From positions 1-28,180 of IMG/VR virus record IMGVR_UViG_3300029266_002030: 28,180 nucleotides of DNA. One strand, 5' to 3'. The translations under genes were made by a program, and so were the position numbers. Under the pieces are notes generated by a model. The model was not told where the DNA came from. It saw only the letters and a list, made by a program, of their open reading frames with translations, and did no database searches. This stretch comes from a virus. Shown here piece after piece: positions 15,701 through 23,447 of this stretch (within the stretch, counting starts at the first letter, position 1; each line of letters begins with the position of its first letter).

Positions 15701-18700
15701 TTGTTTTGTAGTATTGGTGTTGGTACCCAGGACCCAACAGGACTTAACACGTTAGTACCAGTTACAATATTATTTGTCACATCAATAAGTCTTGGCCAAA
15801 GACCTAACGTTACCTCTGTTGTGTTTAACCCCGGTATTATATTACCATCGTGTGTAAAATCGTAAAACCCAAAAGGATTTGCATAACCTGAGTCTACATA
15901 AAACCTATCACAAGACACATTACCATCTTCACCCATATTAGTAGTTGGGTCCCCACCTAACCCAACAAATATACTTTCTTGGATTGGTTGTGCATTGTTA
16001 TTTTTGTAGTTCCACCAAATAGAACCAAGTTTTAAAACAAAAGAGTATGGTAACTCGTGATAACTCGCTAATTGTTTAATTAATTGTGCAACGTAACCAC
16101 CATACTGATTTTTATTATTAAATTCTTTTATAACTTTTTCTAAAGTACTAGAAAGGGGTAATGAGTTTAAAAATAAATAAGCCGCTTCAACATATGGGTC
16201 AGTAACTGATGTGGTTTCTTTTGTGTTTGCTCTATAGATTGCGTTCGCGAACCAAGGTGTGTTTAACATAGACACACACTGTAGTAAGGGTGAAGTGTTA
16301 TTTATGCCTTCTGTTAAGGGTTGTAGGAGTATATCTTTTTCTGTGGTGTCATAATATTCAACCCAATCTGTTTCTAACTTAAATGTTTTTATAACATCTA
16401 GTTGGTCTGGTTTAGTTATTATACCAAAATTACCGTAGTTACCTGACTCCCAATTTAGATTTGAGAAGAAGAGTTTATGGTTTTCCGTACCGTAAACATT
16501 TGTTTGTGATTGTATATCTAATTCGTCTATTATAAAAAAGTCTGAACCTGAAGCTATACTATCACTATCAGCTAATCTGTTTACTAGACTTTTATTAGTG
16601 TAATTAAATGGGTAATAGTCAAAAAATGCATCATTTGTTTTTTTACTCTGTAAATAAAGATTTTTATACATACCATATTCTCCATTATTGGTGTATTTTT
16701 CTTTTACGCTGGATGTTGGGTATAACCCAAAGTTTGTGCCTATTATATTATTACTATTTACTCTATCATTTATGTATGGTGTATTTATAAAACCAGTTGC
16801 ATCCCACAAGAAATGTGGTCCCGGTGTTGAGTCTTTTAGTTGTAATAATAATTTAGCATAGTCTAGACCATTATCCTTAAAAAACTCAGATAGTTCTAAA
16901 TTTTCTTTAATAGCGAATTCTAAATTTTTACTATCGTTAGTTGCCGCTTGTATTATTGTGTCGGATAGTTGTTGTGGCTTTCCTAGTTGGTATCCGGTCA
17001 CACCAACATAATGGGTAAAATCCTGAGCTCTATCTATTATTTCCCACATTAAATCATATTTAGTTTTTGTCTTATACATTACATTACTAAATGGAAATTC
17101 CCTAACAGATATAGGGATTATTTCAATGACAGTTTCTTCATTTTTTGTCGGTAGTGGTGCTTCGTTTTTCCTAGTTAAAACAGATTTTGTATACTCCTCA
17201 ATAAATTCAACTTCTGGCCATATTTTTTTACTGTAGGCTTTTGTGGTGGATAAACTACCTGCGGCTCCAGGATATTTTAAAACAAGTTTATTTTCCTGGT
17301 CATCAAACTCATAGTATTGAGGCCAAGGAAAAACAGTTGTTTCACCTTTCACAGCATCTTTATAACTTTGCTTATCAGTGATAATCGATTTTACTCTATC
17401 TGGATTATTTCTTTGTTCAAAAGCTTGGGTGTGTACCTTGTCTAGTATTCTTAGGTATGTATCAACCCCAGCTATAACTATAGCTGTCATATTTCTAATA
17501 GTTGGGTTTATCGTTAGACTTTCTTTAAATACTTTATTTAACTTTTCTGTTACCTCAGACTGTATTTCGTTATAATTTTTTTCAAATTCTTCTAGGACTC
17601 TAGCAAAAACCCCACCAAAACTTTTAGGTGTGTCATCTAAAACATACCAACCTTGTTCCGGTACTTCATTTATATTGTTAGCGTTATTACTTCTAGCTCT
17701 TTGGTTTTCTACTTTAAAATCTTTTACTAGGTTAACGGACCCAGGGCCTTTACCCATACCAAAAGTATTATTCTCACCTAATATTTTTTTGTAACCTTCT
17801 ATAATATATTTTAATTTACCTTCAGCATCTTGTATGTATTCAGTTGTTGTTTCTTTAAGACTAACAGCTTGTGTTGTAATTTTTTTACCACCACCCACAG
17901 AAGAACCAACACTAACATCTAATAATATAATTTTACTAGTGTCTACATAATTTTCTAACCAACCGTTAGTACCAAAAATAGCATTATAAAATGTTTTAAG
18001 TTTATCCTGGTATATTTTTTGGTCATTTGTAAATTCTAAATCAACTTTTTTAAAATTTTTCTTTAGGTTGTCTGTGAATGTTTCTACTTTACCTATTAAT
18101 TCAAAAATTGTTAAATGTGGAAAATCTTGTGGTATTAATTGTAATTCTTTATAGATAGTATAAACTTCGTCCATAACTTTTCTACCATAACCTTTTTCTA
18201 TAGTTTCCACACTAGTAGATGTTTGCGTGGTGGTTGGGTATAAATAAGGTGCCAACATCGCTTGTTGTAAATTAATATCATTTAATAATGCTATGTGATT
18301 ACCCACAAAATTAGCGGTAACATTATAGTCACCAGAGTTACTATCAAAACTAGCTTTAAAATTGGTTAGTGCTAGTTGGTATTTTACAGCTTGACCGTAG
18401 TAACCCTTAACTGTTAAATCAAATTGTGGGTAAGGTAAATGAAAAAATGCTGTGTAGGGTGTATTACCTTCTGCTTGTTCAAATAAAGTTTTACCCCTAA
18501 TATCAACAAAAGTTATAGTTACTTCTGGAACAAAAGAAGAACTTATTTTAATATCAATATTTTTTATACCAAATCCTTGGAAGTCATTTTTATTTTCTAT
18601 GGTTTTAGAAATAAAAGTTTGTCCATTTTCGTTAGTATCTTCTTGTCTTTGGATTTTATTCACTGATGGGTCAGTAAACCCTTCAGTCCAATCACTATCT

Positions 18701-18981
18701 AATGATTTTTTATCTACCGGTTTTAAGAAGTTAATTTCACCATCAAATAACTCTACCTTTACACCAGTATCTGAAGCTCCTTTACCAACTATTAATTTAG
18801 ACCTAGGAATAACTCTAGCCACTAAATTAACATAAATCACCAAATCTTCATGCCTAACCAACCGGTCTTCAATACTTTGTCCGTTAGCACTTGTTATTTT
18901 ATTTGGGTCTATGAGTACTAAGTTGTCACAAATTTGTTCAACGTATACTTTCTCACTTGCGTTAATAATCTCATCTGCCAT
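12769..18981 (-). CDS. Giant baseplate hub / tail lysin protein with C-terminal M23 peptidase
   Basis: A 2070-residue protein. Residues about 140-235 (FQGFGIKNIDIKISSSFVPE, then a region with LTVKGYYGQA) and 1760-1825 (CTVTSMGNALIQPTTYFQLR, then YLIMDVSHTITPNDMTTTFT) resemble gp27/gpD-type hub domains. Residues 1902-2060 are an M23 (LytM) zinc endopeptidase: H1918 and D1922 in HKGID, H1999 in LAHLK, and H2033-x-H2035 in HLHYE. All expected zinc ligands and the catalytic histidine are present. In T4 the hub (gp27) and cell-wall enzyme (gp5, a lysozyme) are separate proteins; here they appear fused, with a peptide-cutting enzyme instead of a glycosidase. The long middle section is unassigned. 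The start overlaps the LysM/gp53-like gene by 11 bases. Confidence 0.85.
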   Translation of the reverse strand: MADEIINASEKVYVEQICDNLVLIDPNKITSANGQSIEDRLVRHEDLVIYVNLVARVIPRSKLIVGKGASDTGVKVELFDGEINFLKPVDKKSLDSDWTEGFTDPSVNKIQRQEDTNENGQTFISKTIENKNDFQGFGIKNIDIKISSSFVPEVTITFVDIRGKTLFEQAEGNTPYTAFFHLPYPQFDLTVKGYYGQAVKYQLALTNFKASFDSNSGDYNVTANFVGNHIALLNDINLQQAMLAPYLYPTTTQTSTSVETIEKGYGRKVMDEVYTIYKELQLIPQDFPHLTIFELIGKVETFTDNLKKNFKKVDLEFTNDQKIYQDKLKTFYNAIFGTNGWLENYVDTSKIILLDVSVGSSVGGGKKITTQAVSLKETTTEYIQDAEGKLKYIIEGYKKILGENNTFGMGKGPGSVNLVKDFKVENQRARSNNANNINEVPEQGWYVLDDTPKSFGGVFARVLEEFEKNYNEIQSEVTEKLNKVFKESLTINPTIRNMTAIVIAGVDTYLRILDKVHTQAFEQRNNPDRVKSIITDKQSYKDAVKGETTVFPWPQYYEFDDQENKLVLKYPGAAGSLSTTKAYSKKIWPEVEFIEEYTKSVLTRKNEAPLPTKNEETVIEIIPISVREFPFSNVMYKTKTKYDLMWEIIDRAQDFTHYVGVTGYQLGKPQQLSDTIIQAATNDSKNLEFAIKENLELSEFFKDNGLDYAKLLLQLKDSTPGPHFLWDATGFINTPYINDRVNSNNIIGTNFGLYPTSSVKEKYTNNGEYGMYKNLYLQSKKTNDAFFDYYPFNYTNKSLVNRLADSDSIASGSDFFIIDELDIQSQTNVYGTENHKLFFSNLNWESGNYGNFGIITKPDQLDVIKTFKLETDWVEYYDTTEKDILLQPLTEGINNTSPLLQCVSMLNTPWFANAIYRANTKETTSVTDPYVEAAYLFLNSLPLSSTLEKVIKEFNNKNQYGGYVAQLIKQLASYHELPYSFVLKLGSIWWNYKNNNAQPIQESIFVGLGGDPTTNMGEDGNVSCDRFYVDSGYANPFGFYDFTHDGNIIPGLNTTEVTLGLWPRLIDVTNNIVTGTNVLSPVGSWVPTPILQNNFINSFQLEIQKEENLSFSKGGISYNFYTTFADSVTIGNAGIKDVDVTTDPYYILYPSTGGLVNTDLSFMGDNINTAGFDGSARFLWAGAGYGAFDVNNVGTPGSYGAIYGWAPPSAYMKKINKSLSEQEAWNINAGSFYDDFSELLSVFPSQVLDEFEKQFLNFSQSQNPDASIVEGKYNNFKSIFKDFMVLKKSEVESETPIVTTEELAKSQYKKFLSVCRIFLNQSVIYKHGSVNGWDITVSPGSLTAETTSTLSLVDYIVGTNQVLGLPKFDNSVITPTAFFANNISQHVYPREYISFSNTEFNRITKICFDFFKEYDISHTLVYQFAPILKTYITSTEQNSPGSNNGMGKSEFNIALNNILKAIKQTTELYTTTFLKAISKIDPFKSLNNQSGNFSDDSEDQRPKIVADNLKLELYQVFKTFNDKWISGTKVQGDDVNTSRTAGSSVTFHNTVMERFMFLDNANRDIGNEAIVDIYMFLGLDTPFTDEPSTSVKQTIGGFMSNMCSLNKFNFIPLPAYVNFYNMQGNNTQAQGDTMFGAFKEVDTTKSSPKYLCQYVGPPSTSLDIKSFNYGYNNDSFILNRTNPNPLCGPIPNTEKERQLSNKVMAFAVDFGIPNQQIFENLTLDQSEFPNTSEAFRIMEDMGKMATGSKVSTNSLNLFNLYKSRSYKCTVTSMGNALIQPTTYFQLRYVPMFSGPYLIMDVSHTITPNDMTTTFTGVRVGITSLPKVTDMLATIQEKLLKQFDEIEETISVSKVDSDLDEFNLTSVEVDNKIMDTEADISSLDFPIQDPVDLNKISTPQPNQAFWARRTTNNGGVKMHKGIDYQPKLEFEGVDISILSPVSGIVTKKFTGCVAGSTEKAKKCGGGYGNSLYVDKTLIKQTDTTGWVEGAISRYQFRLAHLKENTITGVSEGQGINKGLVLGTMGTTGNSTGIHLHYEIRKYIINKNLGEDEIFLNPNNFNSSYLTEEKTT

Positions 18982-19288
18982 AATATAAAAAATATTTATC
19001 TAGTTCACTTTTGTAGTCTTGTAGACTCACAGTTAGTGGAAACGGTACTCTTATTATTCTACCATCTTTAATATTCCACTCTTGTCCACCGTACTCTGGG
19101 TTGGACTGTAATATTAACCAACCAAAATAGGGGGTATTATATATTTGTTGTGAGATTTTATCTAGTCTACTTTTCCCAACTTTATAAACTAAGTATTTAT
19201 CCGAACTCTTTTTAGGTACAGTTATTAGGGGTACTGTTTTAGTTATACCGTTAATTTTAAAATCTTTATATCTGTTATAGTATGACAT
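18971..19288 (-). CDS. Baseplate wedge protein, gp53-like with LysM-type fold
   Basis: A 105-residue protein. Residues 30-84 follow the LysM/tail-X pattern found in T4 gp53: YLVYKVGKSRLDKISQQIYN, then TPYFGWLILQSNP and WNIKDGRIIRVPFP. In contractile tails this small protein links wedge parts near the hub. T4 gp53 is about 196 residues, so this is a short form, closer in length to tail protein X. It starts one base after the 364-residue protein gene ends and overlaps the hub gene, as expected for baseplate partners. Confidence 0.72.
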   Translation of the reverse strand: MSYYNRYKDFKINGITKTVPLITVPKKSSDKYLVYKVGKSRLDKISQQIYNTPYFGWLILQSNPEYGGQEWNIKDGRIIRVPFPLTVSLQDYKSELDKYFLYYGR

Positions 19289-19289
19289 T

Positions 19290-20384
19290 TTAAGTTATGC
19301 TTATATTTTTTGTTATTTTTAAATTATAACTACTATTGTTAGTTCCCATTACAGTAGAATCGTAAAAACCTCTCACTAATGATAACTCACTATTACTTTG
19401 TGTAAAGTTAACTTCGAAACTATCTACCGCTTTTGGTGTACCTTTCATTAATTTTAGTTTACTTGGTAGTTCTGTTTTTTCAAAATAATTTTTATATTTT
19501 TTTGTATCATAATTTAGTAACGTTATTGCAAATTTTAATAAATTTGTCGTGTAGGGTTCTACAATTTCTTTTTTAATACCAGCACTATATTTTGTCCTGG
19601 TCTTGGTTAAATCTTTAATTAATTCATTTGACCTAAAAGATATTAATTTTTCAGCGTACCCGTAACGAGTATACGAATCCATATACCTAATAATTTCATT
19701 ACTCATTAATTTATCAATAAAAAATAGATATTCGTTAGGGTGAGGTAATGTGTAAGTGTATTCTGGTGTAAGTGAACCGTAAGCGTTAGAACAGAAGACC
19801 TCTAGGGTTTTTGATGTTGCGGAAACTTGTGAGATTAAATTTGTGGTACTTGTTCCTGTCGTTAAATTAAAACTAACTAAACCGTTGTTAGAACTACCAG
19901 TTAAATAACCACCGACACTTGACGATACCATATTTAATTTATCGATAGAGTTTGTTAGTTGTAATTGTCTCTCCCTTAATTCAATTAAGAATTCTAAAAA
20001 TAGACCCCTTAAATCAACCCAAGAACTTTTAACGTGTTTTAGTAAAACAGTTTTAACATATTCCATATCATCACTATTACTACCAAAAGGCAATTCTTGT
20101 TGTATACCAGTTGTTTGAGCGGTTATAGAATCCCTTAATTGTAGGTACTTAACATCCAACCTTTCCAACGAGTCTTGTGGGAACCCAACTAGGTTAGGGT
20201 TTGTATCCATAATGTTACCCCATTCATAAGCAACATACCTAAAAGACTCCTCTAAAACACCATGACCTTTTTGTGTGTATAAATCTATAAAACCAGTACT
20301 AATGAATTCACTATAATTTTTAGCATTAGTTAAAAATGTATTATATAGTACTTTATATTTTGTTTCTCCAGTTAATAATGCCAT
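19290..20384 (-). CDS. Tail/baseplate structural protein of unknown family
   Basis: A 364-residue protein without a recognised domain. The N-terminal 150 residues are mostly helical (FRYVAYEWGNIMDTNPNLVG; LLKHVKSSWVDLRGLFLEFL), the middle is serine/threonine-rich (STTNLISQVSATSKTLEVFC), and the C-terminal half is helical and basic. Its ATG shares a base with the upstream stop (TAATG), a sign of coupled translation. Position between the 1005-residue tail protein and the gp53-like wedge points to a baseplate or tube-junction role. Confidence 0.7.
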   Translation of the reverse strand: MALLTGETKYKVLYNTFLTNAKNYSEFISTGFIDLYTQKGHGVLEESFRYVAYEWGNIMDTNPNLVGFPQDSLERLDVKYLQLRDSITAQTTGIQQELPFGSNSDDMEYVKTVLLKHVKSSWVDLRGLFLEFLIELRERQLQLTNSIDKLNMVSSSVGGYLTGSSNNGLVSFNLTTGTSTTNLISQVSATSKTLEVFCSNAYGSLTPEYTYTLPHPNEYLFFIDKLMSNEIIRYMDSYTRYGYAEKLISFRSNELIKDLTKTRTKYSAGIKKEIVEPYTTNLLKFAITLLNYDTKKYKNYFEKTELPSKLKLMKGTPKAVDSFEVNFTQSNSELSLVRGFYDSTVMGTNNSSYNLKITKNISIT

Positions 20385-23300
20385 TACTCAGTTTCTTCTA
20401 GATGTCCTTTTTTATTTGTTTCACCAGTTTCACCCTCAGAAGTGTCTGTACCACCTTCTGGTTTTTTAAAGAAGTTCTGGAAGTTTTCTGCTACTTCGGA
20501 TGGTGATTTTAGAGATTCGAATTCGGAAACTTGTACATTTTGTGCTCGTTCATCGTATAGTTCTGTGTTTGCAAAATAACTAAATGATAATGCGTTTTGT
20601 AATTTACTAACAGGACCCTCCAATCCTTGACCACCAATAAACTTAAAGTTAGTTTGTACACTTACTATCATAGGTTGTACCCCTATACCTTCAGGGTTTA
20701 AATCTAATAAGTTTTCATCGTAAGAATAACTTATGGAGTCAAATACAACTTTGGAGTGGTAGAAGTCACCAATTCTAAGTACACATATTGGTGGTGGTCC
20801 AAAAGCTGTATTGTCAGCATCAACCATTGTAGTTCCTTGTTCAGTAACTACTGGTATCGTTTTACCAGGTCTTACACATTGTAGTAAGAATGTTAATCTA
20901 GAATTAAGCCCTTCTGGTGTCATAGAGTGAAAAGCTGGATGAAAAAACTTTAGGTTATCCCTCATCGATTGATAAATAAATGGATATTGTTCTCTCAGGA
21001 ATGTAAAGTAATTTGACTCCCCTAATAATTTTCTAATTATACTAGTTATTGTAGCTTTTTTATCTGTATAACCAATTCTAAACCCACCATTAGTTGTTCC
21101 TTGGTTAACGTTATTAACATTTAGGTGTCCGTTTTCAGCATCCCTATTTTGATTATTTTCAATATCTTGTGCTTCTTTTTCAGTTAAATGACCACCCATA
21201 TCGTCCTCAGATGATAAATTATCTAGTGCGGTGTTATTTTGGTCGGCATTATAATCATCCGTAACATCTTTTGACCCACCAACTAACGCTACTTGCATTT
21301 GATTTAAAAATTCAAAACTTAAATTAGGGTATTGTTGAGCTAATTCGTATATGTCATAATTCCTACATCCAGCAAAAAAAGATTCTAAAATTGCGTCCGC
21401 TTCCGAGTCAGGCATACCCTTTAGTTGGGTGTCTATTATTGAGTTTAGTATAGCTGGGTGGTCAACAACTATTTTCCAAGAAAGTGTACCCAACCTTTCC
21501 GTGTAGTTATACGTATAAATTGGTTCTGGTCTACCTAGAAAATTAGTACTACTCCAACTAGCCGAATTTGTATCACCCACTTGTATGTCATAAGGTGGGA
21601 ACCACATAATTCTTCCACCATTAGGTCCTTTTTCTGAAGCGGGTAAGTTAGTGTGTTCACTTGTTCCCCTCCATGATAAATTTTCAACAGAAAACATATA
21701 TTTTTTAACTTTTGTACCATCTGGCATTGTAGTAGATTTACCACCAGTTAAATTTGTGGGTGCTATATTTAGATTAAAGGTTGAGTCTAGTATCGAATCT
21801 GTATTTTTCCACATGTTACCACCACTCTTAACCAAATCTTTGTATTTGGTGTACGGTCTATCTTTTGTCCAAGCTCTACAATATTCCACACAATTCCAAA
21901 CAACCTCACCAGGTATAAAGTCCACAACCCTAGACCCTTTAGATATATTTTTATACCCATCATTAAAAACTTTAGATACTTGGTCTATCGCATTACCAGC
22001 GTGTTTCCATTTTGCTCCACCGTAAGATGGTGCCGAATCCATTAATTTTTGTGTATAATCTAATAAACCACCTTTCTTTTTTGGTTTTAGGTCTGACCTA
22101 GTTGAAAAGAACATGAAGGATGAATCTATGGACTGTACTGAATTTTTACCAAACCAAGTAAACCCACCTTCTATTGTACCACCATCAGTAGTAGCTTTCC
22201 CTAAAGACCCCATTTGGTAGTATCTCCACAAAGCTCTACCGTCTACGTTGTCAAATTCTTTATATACTTCGGAAGGTCCATAAACTAAAGCCCTTATCTG
22301 CCTACCAAAAACATCTTGTGGTGTTGCCTCTATAGGTGATTGTATTAACCCTGGTTCTGTATTTTTACTACCCACATAATAGTGTGAAAGTGGTGCGGTC
22401 ACTGAAGGGTCTACCTGTGCCCTGCCATAATCTGGTCTATATATGTTATAATTAAGATTACTAAACAATATAGATTGTTGGTTTTTCCCCATGTGTTCAA
22501 TAAACTTATCTGATGGGGCTGGAAGACTTAAAGGTGTATTGGGTAGTGGGTTAGAGTTAGTTATACCATTCCATATAGAATTTAATATAAGTGAAGCTTG
22601 TCCAGCCATGGTTGTCTGGGATATATTATTAGCTCCTTGACCAACTATCCCATTAATATCTAATGGTGTGACTGGGAAAAAATAATTACCGGGTATTGTT
22701 GATTCTATTGTAAATGCCCCTTCTAATCTAGATAAGTAATCTGATTTTGGTGGTAATAGTGCACCAGGTGATGTTGTTATATTTGAACTAGCGTCACCCT
22801 TATCACTAATATTAAAATCAAATTGTGCCATATTATACCCTAAATTATCTTTTAAGTATGGGAAGGATGATTTTATTAATGTTGAGTCGTCTAAGACCAT
22901 AGAGTTTATAGTGACTAAATTTCCATTATTACTAGTTACTGATTGTAATATTTCTATAGCTGTGTAGTTGGAGTAGGAGAAGTTGTCGAATGAAATTCCT
23001 GGTTTAAACCCTTGGGGTTGTAATGTGTTTTGACTTACGTACTCTAGTTGGGCCTCGGTTACCAAATTTACCACATCAACGGAAAGTGGATTACCATAAC
23101 CAGTTTCTGGTCCGTATTTATTTACTAAAAATTGTGTTTTTTTTAAAGGTATACCATTCATATTTGTAACCTCTTCAGGAAGGGGTGAATCTGTTACAGA
23201 TTTCCAAGTTTGTTTGTCCACAACCACACTTCCGGGTTTTTGGTCTCCGTTCGGTGGTATTGGGTTTCCTCTATTTAAATAAGACCCGTCTAAGTTTCTA

Positions 23301-23401
23301 GCGAGTAACGCCTCTCTAATCCTTCGCGTACCCGCAATAGAGATATTAAAGTCTCCTTGGGTGAATGGATAATTTTTTCCTGTATTTTTGCCTATGGACA
23401 T
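20384..23401 (-). CDS. Large tail/baseplate protein, possible tube initiator
   Basis: A 1005-residue structural protein directly after the tape measure. The C-terminal region (about 820-940) has FGPPPICVLRIGDFYHSKVV, then FDSISYSYDENLLDLNPEGI and a following strand 'GVQPMIVSVQTNFKF'. This resembles the tube-like domain of contractile injection system proteins and T4 gp48/gp54 tube initiators, but similarity is only by pattern. Around 735-780 is an Asp/Asn/Glu-rich linker, and the last 30 residues are acidic and Gly/Thr-rich. Size and order (after tape measure, before hub) fit a protein of the tube-hub junction. The ATG at 23401 has a TATTTAT element 18 bases upstream. Confidence 0.72.
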   Translation of the reverse strand: MSIGKNTGKNYPFTQGDFNISIAGTRRIREALLARNLDGSYLNRGNPIPPNGDQKPGSVVVDKQTWKSVTDSPLPEEVTNMNGIPLKKTQFLVNKYGPETGYGNPLSVDVVNLVTEAQLEYVSQNTLQPQGFKPGISFDNFSYSNYTAIEILQSVTSNNGNLVTINSMVLDDSTLIKSSFPYLKDNLGYNMAQFDFNISDKGDASSNITTSPGALLPPKSDYLSRLEGAFTIESTIPGNYFFPVTPLDINGIVGQGANNISQTTMAGQASLILNSIWNGITNSNPLPNTPLSLPAPSDKFIEHMGKNQQSILFSNLNYNIYRPDYGRAQVDPSVTAPLSHYYVGSKNTEPGLIQSPIEATPQDVFGRQIRALVYGPSEVYKEFDNVDGRALWRYYQMGSLGKATTDGGTIEGGFTWFGKNSVQSIDSSFMFFSTRSDLKPKKKGGLLDYTQKLMDSAPSYGGAKWKHAGNAIDQVSKVFNDGYKNISKGSRVVDFIPGEVVWNCVEYCRAWTKDRPYTKYKDLVKSGGNMWKNTDSILDSTFNLNIAPTNLTGGKSTTMPDGTKVKKYMFSVENLSWRGTSEHTNLPASEKGPNGGRIMWFPPYDIQVGDTNSASWSSTNFLGRPEPIYTYNYTERLGTLSWKIVVDHPAILNSIIDTQLKGMPDSEADAILESFFAGCRNYDIYELAQQYPNLSFEFLNQMQVALVGGSKDVTDDYNADQNNTALDNLSSEDDMGGHLTEKEAQDIENNQNRDAENGHLNVNNVNQGTTNGGFRIGYTDKKATITSIIRKLLGESNYFTFLREQYPFIYQSMRDNLKFFHPAFHSMTPEGLNSRLTFLLQCVRPGKTIPVVTEQGTTMVDADNTAFGPPPICVLRIGDFYHSKVVFDSISYSYDENLLDLNPEGIGVQPMIVSVQTNFKFIGGQGLEGPVSKLQNALSFSYFANTELYDERAQNVQVSEFESLKSPSEVAENFQNFFKKPEGGTDTSEGETGETNKKGHLEETE

Positions 23402-23447
23402 AGTTTAAAATCTTTTATTATAAATAGGTTATCTAACTGTTTTCTAA

